Shown here: one piece after another, positions 8,600 through 15,035 of the stretch | Layout: each line of letters begins with the position of its first letter | How positions within the stretch are numbered: the stretch's first letter is position 1 | Assembly: GCF_900167915.1 (NCBI RefSeq) | Contig: NZ_FUYM01000001.1 | Location: 372,001-436,000 of the forward strand | DNA length: 64,000 bases | Direction of reading: 5' to 3' | From: Rhizorhabdus histidinilytica | GTDB taxonomy: Bacteria; Pseudomonadota; Alphaproteobacteria; Sphingomonadales; Sphingomonadaceae | Notes under the pieces: generated by a model | Seen by the model: the letters and a program-made list of their open reading frames with translations, nothing else | Databases searched by the model: none | What the model was told of the DNA's origin: nothing | Made by a program: the position numbers and the translations under genes

Positions 8600-9432
8600 G
8601 CCCGCGCGCGGCTATGGCGATCGCCCGCCTGTTCGAACAGGCGACCGGCCAGACATTGTCGCAGGACCGCTTCTGGCGGATCGGCACGACGCTGATGCCT
8701 TTCTGCCGCGCGCGCGGGATCGACAGCTTCGACCAGCTGGCCCTCACGCTCGAACGCAGCGCCGACCGTGAGCTGTCGCTCGACATGATCGACGCGCTGC
8801 TCAACAACGAGACGAGCTTCTTCCGCGATGCCGGGGTCTTCGCCCAGATCGGCCAGGCGCTGCTGCCTCGGCTGGCGGCGGCGCGGCAGCGTGAACGGCG
8901 TCTGCGCATCTGGTCGGCGGCCTGCTCGACCGGGCAGGAGGCCTATTCGCTGGCGATGCTGTTCGCCGAGCAGGGCGATCGCTGGGCCGGCTGGCGTATC
9001 GACATCGTCGGCAGCGACATCTCCCGCTCGGCGGTCGAGCAGGCGCGCAGCGGCCTCTATACCCAGTTCGAGGTCCAGCGCGGCCTGCCGATCCGGCAGC
9101 TCATCGCCTGGTTCGATCCGGTGCTGGACCAGGGCTGGCGGGTAAAGCCGCAGCTCGCCGCCTATGTCGCCTTCCAGCGGCACAACCTGCTCGGTCCGCC
9201 GCCGGCCGGCGGTCGCTTCGACCTGATCCTGTGCCGCAACGCCCTTCTCTATTTTTCGCCCGAGCGGCGCCACCAGATGCTGGAGGGACTGGCGCTCGCG
9301 ATCGCCCCCGACGGCGGGTTGCTGCTGGGTGCGGGGGAGACGGTGCAGGGCTCGGCCCGCTTCGTCGCCGACGCCGAGCTGCCGATGGTCTATCGCCCCG
9401 CCGCATCGCGGACCGTGCCGCACGCGGCCTAA
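8590..9432 (+). CDS. cheR: Chemotaxis protein methyltransferase CheR
   Basis: CheR adds methyl groups from S-adenosylmethionine to receptor glutamates, opposing CheB. The 280 residues contain the helical N-terminal domain with NNETSFFRD, the SAM-binding motif IWSAACSTGQEAYSLAM, the SDIS acidic loop and ILCRNALLYF, all in the CheR order. The ATG lies inside the cheB end, a usual sign of coupling. No C-terminal tetratricopeptide extension is present. The cluster ends here, without methyl-accepting receptor or flagellar genes. Confidence 0.92.
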   Translation: MEVSPRAAMAIARLFEQATGQTLSQDRFWRIGTTLMPFCRARGIDSFDQLALTLERSADRELSLDMIDALLNNETSFFRDAGVFAQIGQALLPRLAAARQRERRLRIWSAACSTGQEAYSLAMLFAEQGDRWAGWRIDIVGSDISRSAVEQARSGLYTQFEVQRGLPIRQLIAWFDPVLDQGWRVKPQLAAYVAFQRHNLLGPPPAGGRFDLILCRNALLYFSPERRHQMLEGLALAIAPDGGLLLGAGETVQGSARFVADAELPMVYRPAASRTVPHAA

Positions 9433-9528
9433 GCGCGCCGTTCTCGTCCGAAATGATCCGAGGATCATTTCCGGCCGACTTTGAGCGCGTGCTTTGCGCT
9501 TCCGCCGCGAAGGCTCAGGGTTTAAAGC

Positions 9529-10254
9529 ATGTCCGTAATGGACGAAATCATCGATTGCCCGTCGCCCAATCATGACGAGCGCACGCTGCCGATCACCATG
9601 CTGGTGCTGCATTATACCGGCATGGCCGACGCGGCGTCGGCGGTCGCCCGGCTGACCGATCCCGAGGCGAAGGTATCGAGCCATTATCTGGTCGCAGAAG
9701 ACGGGCAGGTGATGCGGCTGGTCCCCGAACTGCGCCGCGCCTGGCATGCCGGCCAGTCGAGTTGGCGCGGCATCACCGACGTCAATTCGGCCAGCATCGG
9801 CATCGAGATCGTCAATCCCGGCCATGAGCTGGGCTATCGGCCCTTTCCCAAGCCGCAGATGGACACGCTGATCCCGCTGATCTCCGACATCACCAGCCGC
9901 TATCCGATCGAGCCCGCCAACGTCGTCGGCCATTCGGACGTCGCGCCCCGGCGCAAGCAGGATCCGGGCGAGCTGTTCGACTGGGAATTGCTCGGCAAGC
10001 TCGGCCTCGCGCTGCGCCGCCCCCGCCACGGGCTCGCTGATCCGCACTGGACGCCGGGCGGCTTCCTGCTGGCGCTCGAGCGCTTTGGCTACGACGTCGC
10101 CGACGGGCCCGCGGCGGTCACGGCCTTCCAGCGCCGCTTCCGTCCGGAGAAGATCGACGGGATCGCCGACGGTGAATGCCGCGCGATTCTGCTTCGCCTG
10201 CTGCTCCACCGTGAGGGCGACGGATTGCTTGAGTCTCCCGCCAAAAGCTCCTAA
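9529..10254 (+). CDS. N-acetylmuramoyl-L-alanine amidase, AmpD/AmiD type
   Basis: The 241-residue protein is an amidase_2 family zinc hydrolase that cuts the bond between muramic acid and the stem peptide in wall turnover. Zinc ligands appear as H28 (LVLHYTGM), H135 (VVGHSDVAP) and D145 (RKQDPGELF), with E93 in IGIEIVNPG as the candidate catalytic acid. The C-terminal 60 residues resemble a small peptidoglycan-binding domain (LLALERFGYDV, AVTAFQRRFRP). No signal peptide is evident, which favours a cytoplasmic recycling role, but that is inference. It ends 11 bases before rnpB. The 96 bases before it carry an inverted repeat at about 9450-9471. Confidence 0.88.
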   Translation: MSVMDEIIDCPSPNHDERTLPITMLVLHYTGMADAASAVARLTDPEAKVSSHYLVAEDGQVMRLVPELRRAWHAGQSSWRGITDVNSASIGIEIVNPGHELGYRPFPKPQMDTLIPLISDITSRYPIEPANVVGHSDVAPRRKQDPGELFDWELLGKLGLALRRPRHGLADPHWTPGGFLLALERFGYDVADGPAAVTAFQRRFRPEKIDGIADGECRAILLRLLLHREGDGLLESPAKSS

Positions 10255-10265
10255 CGGCACCTCCA

Positions 10266-10644
10266 CCAGAGGGCCGGGCGGTCGCCGCGCAGCGATGCGG
10301 GGAGGAAAGTCCGGGCTCCAAGGAGTGACGGTGCCGGGTAATGCCCGGCGGGGGCGACCCCAGGGACAGTGCCACAGAAAGCAGACCGCCCGGCGGACCG
10401 CCAAGCTCGCTTGGTGCGTTCCGGGCAAGGTCGAAAGGGTGCGGTAAGAGCGCACCGCGGTCCCGGCAACGGGAACGGCATGGTAAACCCCACCGGGAGC
10501 AAGATCGAATAGGGACGGCGCATGGGCTACTCCGCCCGGTCGTCCGGGTTGATTGCTGGAGGCCGGATGTGAGTCCGGTCCTAGAGGAATGATCGCCCAT
10601 CCGGCTTCGGCCGGTGGACAGAACCCGGCTTACAGGCCCTCTGG
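10266..10644 (+). ncRNA. rnpB: RNase P RNA, bacterial class A
   Basis: This is the catalytic RNA that matures tRNA 5' ends. Helix P1 is formed by ccagagggcc at 10266 and ggccctctgg ending at 10644. The universally conserved GAGGAAAGUCCGGGCU block lies at 10291-10306, the ACAGAAA stretch follows near 10375, AGAGGAAUGAU lies near 10584, and ACAGAACCCGGCUUA near 10619, all in the right order. The length of about 379 nucleotides is normal. The gene starts just after the amidase stop, and its last 15 bases are overlapped by a gene on the other strand. Confidence 0.95.
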
Positions 10645-10830
10645 TTCTTCCCTGCGCCGTACCGCCCGGCGGGTACGCGGCGCGGGCGTCCCAACGGGGC
10701 CGTGCGCCTTGTCGAGGTAGAAGCCGGCGAGGAAATAATGGGCCCGCATCGCGGCCGGATGACGGGCCGACCGGGCCGCCGTCAGTTCGACCTCGGCGCG
10801 CTGCAGATAATAATCGCTGTCCTGATCCAT
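10630..10830 (-). CDS. Small helical protein (66 aa), paralogous in pattern to the one at 11912
   Basis: The product begins MDQDSDYYLQRAEVELTAAR and continues as one or two amphipathic helices (HPAAMRAHYFLAGFYLDKAHG) before a basic tail. The pattern YYxxRAxxExxxA...A-H-x-x-LA is shared with the gene at 11912-12100. ATG at 10830 is the first good start. The 3' end runs antisense into the P1 strand of rnpB. Function unknown; such short helical proteins are common in sphingomonads, which is general knowledge and not a search result. Confidence 0.6.
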   Translation of the reverse strand: MDQDSDYYLQRAEVELTAARSARHPAAMRAHYFLAGFYLDKAHGPVGTPAPRTRRAVRRREEPEGL

Positions 10831-10996
10831 GCGTATCCCTGCCTGCCACCCTTCATAATTCCGCACATGCGAAATGGATGCGCCCGACGATCGCGCCATC
10901 CGGAAAATAGTCGCGCTTTTCGAGCGGCTTGCCGCAGCTTGTGGGCAATGCTTCGAGGCTGGCGCGTTGATCGCCTATTCGGACAGGAGAGAGATC

Positions 10997-11290
10997 ATGC
11001 CCCGTGGCGACAAGAGCAGCTACACCGACAAGCAGAAGCGCAAGGCCGAACATATCGAGGAAGGCTATGAGGATCGCGGCGTGCCCCACAAGGAGGCAGA
11101 ACGCCGCGCCTGGGCGACCGTCAACAAGGAATCCGGCGGGGGCAACAAGTCCGGCTCGGGCCGGGGCAAGCCCGACACACACGTCTCCTCGTCGCGCGGC
11201 GGACGTGCCCACAAGTCGGGTTCGGCCGAGCAGCGATCGGCGGCGGCGCGCAAGGGCTGGGTGACGCGGCGCAAGCACGCGGCCGCCTGA
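10997..11290 (+). CDS. Small basic protein of the type often labelled plasmid stabilisation protein
   Basis: The 97-residue product starts MPRGDKSSYTDKQKRKAEHI and has a helical half (GVPHKEAERRAWATVNKE) followed by a low-complexity Gly/Ser/Lys/Arg tail (GGGNKSGSGRGK). The tail suggests a disordered, nucleic-acid-binding or stress-induced protein. The name plasmid stabilisation is inherited annotation for similar proteins and has no functional basis here. ATG at 10997 follows GGAGAGAG at 6 bases; the longer frame from 10874 lacks a site. It is close to several other small stress-like genes. Confidence 0.7.
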   Translation: MPRGDKSSYTDKQKRKAEHIEEGYEDRGVPHKEAERRAWATVNKESGGGNKSGSGRGKPDTHVSSSRGGRAHKSGSAEQRSAAARKGWVTRRKHAAA

Positions 11291-11308
11291 GCGGCCGGCT
11301 GCGCGGTC

Positions 11309-11461
11309 TCAGCCCAGGCTCGCCAGGCCCCAGCCGAACGAACCGAGCAGCAGCGCGATCAGCAGGAGGCCAAGCGCGACGTGGGTCGGGCGCCGGGGCT
11401 GGTCGGGCCGATCCTCTTCCCCCTCCGGACGAGGCGGGCCGGCGTAGGGCAGTCGACTCAC
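11309..11461 (-). CDS. Very small single-span membrane protein (50 aa), coupled to the CBS gene
   Basis: A GTG start at 11461 overlaps the TGA of the CBS gene as GTGA, the usual form of translational coupling. The protein begins VSRLPYAGPPRPEGEEDRP, has a charged proline-rich N terminus of about 27 residues and then one membrane span (VALGLLLIALLLGSFGWGL) to the stop. The frame ends cleanly at TGA 11309-11311. It is convergent with the basic protein at 10997-11290, 18 bases away. Function unknown. Confidence 0.6.
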   Translation of the reverse strand: MSRLPYAGPPRPEGEEDRPDQPRRPTHVALGLLLIALLLGSFGWGLASLG

Positions 11462-11892
11462 AAGGACTGCGAATGCAGGGCGCTAGGTTGTCCGATCGCG
11501 CCGAGGGCTTCCCCGGCAAGCATCGCTTCGCCCTGCGCCGCAAGGTCGGTGATCGAGACGATGCCGACCAGCCGCTTGTCGCGGTTGAGGACTGGCAGGC
11601 GCCGCACTTGGATGTCGCCCATATTCTCGAGCACGTCCTCGCTGTCGTCGTCGCTGAAGCAGTAGCGGACCTCGGCGCTCATCACCTTGCCGATCTCGGT
11701 GGTGGGGGGAAGACCACGGGCCACTGCGCGGATCGCAATGTCACGATCGGTGATGACGCCCACCAGCCGATCCCCCTCCGCGACCGGCAACACGCCGGCG
11801 TCGATCTCGGCCATCGCCTGAGCCGCTTCCTGCAAGCTCCGCTCGGGACCGATGATGCGGACATCGTCGGCCATGCAATCGGATACCTTCAT
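11458..11892 (-). CDS. Two-CBS-domain protein
   Basis: The 144-residue protein is a tandem CBS (Bateman) module, which binds adenine nucleotides or related ligands. The first domain starts MKVSDCMADDVRIIGPERSL and includes GVITDRDIAIRAVA; the second starts IGKVMSAEVRYCFSDDD and includes LVGIVSITDLA. Stand-alone CBS proteins of this length are usually linked to stress or energy sensing, but the target is unknown. It lies 19 bases after the small helical gene at 11912 and overlaps the 50-residue membrane protein, so these form one operon. Confidence 0.88.
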   Translation of the reverse strand: MKVSDCMADDVRIIGPERSLQEAAQAMAEIDAGVLPVAEGDRLVGVITDRDIAIRAVARGLPPTTEIGKVMSAEVRYCFSDDDSEDVLENMGDIQVRRLPVLNRDKRLVGIVSITDLAAQGEAMLAGEALGAIGQPSALHSQSL

Positions 11893-11911
11893 GGCATTTC
11901 TCCTCGCTTCG

Positions 11912-12100
11912 TCACGCCTTGGGTCGATCGGTGCGGGGCGGGTGCTCGTGCATCAGCAGGCGTTCGCGTTCCGCCGCCTGGCCATGGACGCTGGCCAGCA
12001 TCAGATGGGCCTGCCTCGCCTCAGTGCAACCGGCTTTCGCCGCGGCCTGTTTCTCCTGCGCGGCCCTTTGCTCGAAATAGACGATGTCTTCCTGGCTCAT
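11912..12100 (-). CDS. Small helical protein (62 aa)
   Basis: The product starts MSQEDIVYFEQRAAQEKQAA and continues AGCTEARQAHLMLASVHGQAAERERL, a single long amphipathic helix or hairpin with a polar tail. It shares its residue pattern with the protein at 10630-10830, so the two look like diverged paralogues. It is the first well-supported gene of the minus-strand group leading to the CBS gene. Function unknown. Confidence 0.65.
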   Translation of the reverse strand: MSQEDIVYFEQRAAQEKQAAAKAGCTEARQAHLMLASVHGQAAERERLLMHEHPPRTDRPKA

Positions 12101-12234
12101 CGATCGGACTCCTCATTGGCGGCGGCAGGGGCCGGGGCAGGCACCGGCCGCCCCGGAACGGGCGCCGGCGATCCCCGGATGGGACGCACCGTATCGCCGG
12201 AAGAGAGGTCGATCCTCCCCGGCGCCCTTCGCAC
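12097..12234 (-). CDS. Possible small ORF (45 aa) overlapping the next gene start
   Basis: A frame from GTG 12234 to TGA 12097-12099 overlaps the ATG of the following gene as ATGA. The product is proline- and arginine-rich (GSPAPVPGRPVPAPAPAAAN) and may be real or chance. A second frame from ATG 12286 to 12113 starts MSRTEAMRERIDRHRTVGAKG and looks helical at first, then turns compositionally odd. One base change would join the two. Neither has a clear ribosome site. Confidence 0.25.
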   Translation of the reverse strand: MRRAPGRIDLSSGDTVRPIRGSPAPVPGRPVPAPAPAAANEESDR

Positions 12235-12309
12235 CGACGGTGCGGTGACGGTCGATACGCTCGCGCATCGCCTCCGTCCTGCTCATCGCTGGGAAGAGGG
12301 GATCATAGA

Positions 12310-12327
12310 CCGCTTTCGCGCAAGCGG
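12310..12327. terminator. Hairpin between the lone receiver gene and the small-gene group
   Basis: The stem ccgctt/aagcgg with a 6-base loop lies 18 bases past the receiver stop. There is no run of T on the minus strand, so it is at best a weak terminator or an RNA-stabilising hairpin. Confidence 0.35.
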
Positions 12328-12344
12328 CTGTAACCTGGATCAGT

Positions 12345-12776
12345 TTATGCGGCGAAAGGGGCCGTCGGCGGGACGGTGCGGGGCGGCGTCCATAGTGCCG
12401 AGAGCGCTGAACGGAGTTCCTCGTCCGAAAAAGGCTTCAACAGCCTCGGGAAGTGGTGGAACTGCGGCGGTTCCCGGTCGACGTTCACGCTGCTGGTGAA
12501 CAGGAAGGGGATGCGCCGCTGCACCAGCAGGTCGGCCACGGGATAGGAGAGCTCGCCGTTGAGCCAAACGTCGAGCACCGCGGCGTCGATCTTGGCCGAG
12601 GCGGCGACGCCGAGCGCGCTCTGCAGGGTCAGGCAGGGGCCGACCACGTCGGCGCCGAGCTCGATCAGCGAATCGTGCATCGCGGTGGCGATGATGATCT
12701 GATCCTCGACGACCAGGATCGCGGGCCGCGGCTGCTGCGACGGCCATACTGACAGAGTTGACGATAGGTTCTTCAT
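12345..12776 (-). CDS. Single-domain response regulator
   Basis: The 143-residue protein is one receiver domain without output. The acidic pair is in ILVVEDQ, the phospho-acceptor is D69 (AAVLDVWLNGE) and the conserved lysine is K114 (RLLKPF). The LDVxLxGE..PVADLL..R.IPF.F style is typical of receivers paired with HWE-type sensor kinases; this is family knowledge, and no kinase is seen nearby. A 12-base palindrome occupies the place of the ribosome site just ahead of the ATG. Expression might therefore be controlled there. Confidence 0.85.
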   Translation of the reverse strand: MKNLSSTLSVWPSQQPRPAILVVEDQIIIATAMHDSLIELGADVVGPCLTLQSALGVAASAKIDAAVLDVWLNGELSYPVADLLVQRRIPFLFTSSVNVDREPPQFHHFPRLLKPFSDEELRSALSALWTPPRTVPPTAPFAA

Positions 12777-12777
12777 A

Positions 12778-12789
12778 GTGACCGGTCAC
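12778..12789. promoter_or_regulatory. Perfect 12-base palindrome at the start of the receiver gene
   Basis: GTGACCGGTCAC lies one base upstream of the ATG of the gene at 12345-12776, where a Shine-Dalgarno site would be expected but is missing. It could be an operator or a hairpin that blocks initiation. No regulator is known for it. Confidence 0.35.
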
Positions 12790-12839
12790 GTTTGCGAATG
12801 TCGCCGGCGCCGATCATTGTTTCAGACGTTCGGAGGATT

Positions 12840-13090
12840 TCCAACGGTCTTTCTCAATATTGACGCAAGAGGCTTGTGATTATTTCGAATTGTAATTGTA
12901 AACTATTGTTACTTATAAGGAATATTTAAGAACGTTTTCTGTTATAATTCGGATCGATTCCGGAAATCGAATTCCTCTAATCGGTAGGGGGAGTCCATAT
13001 ACGAACTCTACGTAGATGAGGAATTCCAATTATCCAAATTTACTAGGTAAATTCGATGGTTCGCCGGAATTTTTTGAACGCCGGGGAAAT
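12840..13090. other. AT-rich gene-free stretch
   Basis: From about 12777 to 13114 no reading frame on either strand looks coding. Between 12840 and 13090 the composition drops to roughly 60-65% A+T by eye, against about 33% in the surroundings, with many short runs such as TTATTTCGAATTGTAATTG. A TTGACG hexamer is present near 12863, but no well-spaced -10 follows. It may hold promoters for the receiver gene or be a remnant of transferred DNA. Confidence 0.55.
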
Positions 13091-13114
13091 CATCCATAAT
13101 GGAGATCGGATGGC

Positions 13115-14218
13115 TCAGCCGTGGGCGGTGACGCCAGCCGCGACCGGCATCTGGCGGCGGCGCGGCAGCGCCTCGGGCATTTCGGTGGCGATGAAGGCGA
13201 GCAATCCCTCGCGGATGTCGCAGCGCAGGTCGAAGGCGAGGCTGGCGTCGCGCGCGGTAACCAGGACGCGCAGCTCGATCGTCTCCTCTCCGGCGTCGGT
13301 CACCTGCAGGTTCCAGAAGCGGCGGTCCCAGCGCTTGTTGGCGTCGATCAACTCGCCGGCCCGGACGCGGATACGCGGCACGTCGGCGGCGTGGTCGACG
13401 CGCAGGAAGACCGACCCCATCAGCTCCGACGTCGTCCGGGTCCAGTTCTGGAAGCTTTGTTCGAGGAATTTGGCGACCGGCACGATCAGGCGGCGATCGT
13501 CCCAGATGCGGACCACCGCGTAGGTCAGGCGGATTTCCTCGACCCGGCCCCATTCGCCGTCGATGATCAGCACGTCGTCGATCCGGATCGGTTCGGTGAA
13601 GGCGAGCTGGATGCCGGCGATCAGGTTCTTTAGCGCCGGCTGGGCGGCGGCGCCGACCGCGAGGCCGGCGAGCCCGGCCGAAGCGATCAGGGTGATGCCG
13701 ACGCTGCGGATGCCGGGGATGCTGAGCAGCATCATGCAGATCGTCAGGAAGATCACGACGAAGGTCGCGATCCGCGACAGGATCGCGGCGCGGGTCCGCC
13801 GTCGCCGGGCGCGCAGATTGTCGGCGACGCTGATGTCGTGGCGGATCGCCATCACGTCGCTGAGTGCTCCGATCAGCGCGATCGCGAGCCAGCCGACCAG
13901 ACCGGGAACGACGAATCCCGCCGCCTGCTGCCACAGCGCCTTCGCCCAGGGCAGGAGCGGCAGGCCGCGCTGGACGATGCTGAGTGCGACCGCCACGAGA
14001 ATCCAGCGCAGCGGCCGCCGTACCCGTTCGAGCACCATGTCGTCGGCGCGGCTCCGGGTCCGCTGCGCCAGGCGTCGCAGCAGGACGATCGCCAGCCGGT
14101 GGACGAGCAGGGCGGCAGCGACAGCGGCGGCGATCATGGCGGCGGCTTCGGCCATGGCGACGGCGGCGTCGGCGATGGCTGGCGGCAGCGACGGCATTTC
14201 TATCGGAAAGCGGCGCAT
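13115..14218 (-). CDS. Mechanosensitive ion channel, MscS family
   Basis: MscS channels open under membrane tension and let solutes out after hypo-osmotic shock. The product has a hydrophobic N terminus (AVAMAEAAAMIAAAVAAALL), further spans near residues 60-75 and 95-125, the pore helix GLAGLAVGAAAQPALKNLIAG, then the beta domain (FTEPIRIDDVLIIDGEWGRVEEIRL). About 367 residues from this ATG. Starts at 14269, 14218 and 14197 are all open and none has a good ribosome site. The EcfG-like promoter at 14227-14251 argues for 14218 or 14197. It is divergent from msrA. Confidence 0.88.
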   Translation of the reverse strand: MRRFPIEMPSLPPAIADAAVAMAEAAAMIAAAVAAALLVHRLAIVLLRRLAQRTRSRADDMVLERVRRPLRWILVAVALSIVQRGLPLLPWAKALWQQAAGFVVPGLVGWLAIALIGALSDVMAIRHDISVADNLRARRRRTRAAILSRIATFVVIFLTICMMLLSIPGIRSVGITLIASAGLAGLAVGAAAQPALKNLIAGIQLAFTEPIRIDDVLIIDGEWGRVEEIRLTYAVVRIWDDRRLIVPVAKFLEQSFQNWTRTTSELMGSVFLRVDHAADVPRIRVRAGELIDANKRWDRRFWNLQVTDAGEETIELRVLVTARDASLAFDLRCDIREGLLAFIATEMPEALPRRRQMPVAAGVTAHG

Positions 14219-14226
14219 CGCCCGGC

Positions 14227-14251
14227 AACGTCGCGCTCCGGGCTCGGTTCC
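14227..14251 (-). promoter_or_regulatory. Candidate EcfG (general stress response) promoter for the MscS gene
   Basis: On the minus strand GGAAC (14251-14247) is followed after exactly 16 bases by CGTT (14230-14227). This matches the known alphaproteobacterial EcfG promoter pattern GGAAC-N16/17-CGTT. The start of transcription would fall near 14219, so the channel would be read from ATG 14218 (leaderless) or 14197. An osmotic channel under general stress control makes biological sense. Confidence 0.6.
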
Positions 14252-14363
14252 CGCGAACGTCGGGCGCATGGGACGAACCGGGCCGCCGCCGACCCTATCC
14301 GCCGCCGCGGCATTGCATCGCGACCGTGATGACCTATCTTCGCTGGTGGCAAAGGAGAACGAT

Positions 14364-14897
14364 ATGGCCCGGGAAATCGCGACATTGGCGGGTGGTTGCT
14401 TCTGGTGCGTCGAGGCGGTGTTCGACGACGTGATCGGCGTCGAGTCGGTCGAGAGCGGCTATACCGGCGGCCATGTCGCCAATCCCACCTACAAGCAGGT
14501 CTGCAACGGCGACACCGGCCATGCCGAGGCGATCCGCGTCGCCTTCGATCCCGACGTTATCAGCTATGGCGACCTGCTCGACATCTTCTTCCACGTCCAC
14601 GACCCGACCCAGCTCGATCGGCAAGGCAACGACGTCGGCCCGCAATATCGCTCGGCGCTGTTCCCGCATTCGCCCGAACAGGAGGCCGAGGCCAGGGCCG
14701 CGATCGACCGCGCTCGCGCCGATTGGCCGGACCCCATCGTCACCCGGATCGAGCCCGAGGCGCCCTGGTATCCGGCCGAGGATTATCACCAGGAATATTT
14801 CGCCCGCGAAGGGGCCAATAATGGCTATTGCGTGATGGTCGTCGCCCCCAAGCTCGCCAAGTTCCGCAAGAGCTACGCAGCGCGCCTCAAGAAATAA
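14364..14897 (+). CDS. msrA: Peptide methionine-S-sulfoxide reductase MsrA
   Basis: MsrA repairs oxidised methionine in proteins using thioredoxin. The 177-residue product has the catalytic GGCFWCVE motif with C12, followed by the family blocks SGYTGGHVANPTYKQVCNG and GDTGHAEAIRVAFDP (adjoining), and QYRSALF. The ATG follows AAAGGAGA at 5-6 bases. It is divergent from the MscS gene, a second osmotic or oxidative stress function at this spot. The 3' side is filled by hairpin repeats. Confidence 0.95.
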   Translation: MAREIATLAGGCFWCVEAVFDDVIGVESVESGYTGGHVANPTYKQVCNGDTGHAEAIRVAFDPDVISYGDLLDIFFHVHDPTQLDRQGNDVGPQYRSALFPHSPEQEAEARAAIDRARADWPDPIVTRIEPEAPWYPAEDYHQEYFAREGANNGYCVMVVAPKLAKFRKSYAARLKK

Positions 14898-15030
14898 TTC
14901 CTCCCCAGTGCAACTGGGGAGGGGGGCCGCCGCAGGCGGTGGAGGGGGCGACGGTGTAGCCGGCGCTGTCGCGCCAACCCCTCCACCATCCTTCGGATGG
15001 TCCCCCTCCCCATGCAGGCATGGGGAGGAA
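14898..15030. repeat. Family B repeat block (paired CCTCCCCA hairpins)
   Basis: The block opens with a hairpin of cctccccag/ctggggagg and closes with cctccccatgc/gcatggggagg. Between them lie shorter complementary runs rich in GGAGGGGG and CCCCCTCC, so the whole may fold as one long structure. A single-hairpin relative lies at 45841-45869. It separates the convergent genes msrA and tsaC. Confidence 0.8.
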
Positions 15031-15035
15031 CTGAA

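Noticed and set aside
10997-11290. Toxin-antitoxin or plasmid maintenance module suggested by the plasmid stabilisation label
   Set aside because: No toxin partner adjoins and the protein is a disordered basic protein; the label is inherited annotation.
14898-15030. CRISPR-like look of repeated short motifs
   Set aside because: The repeats are inverted, not direct, there are no spacers of even length, and no cas genes are nearby.
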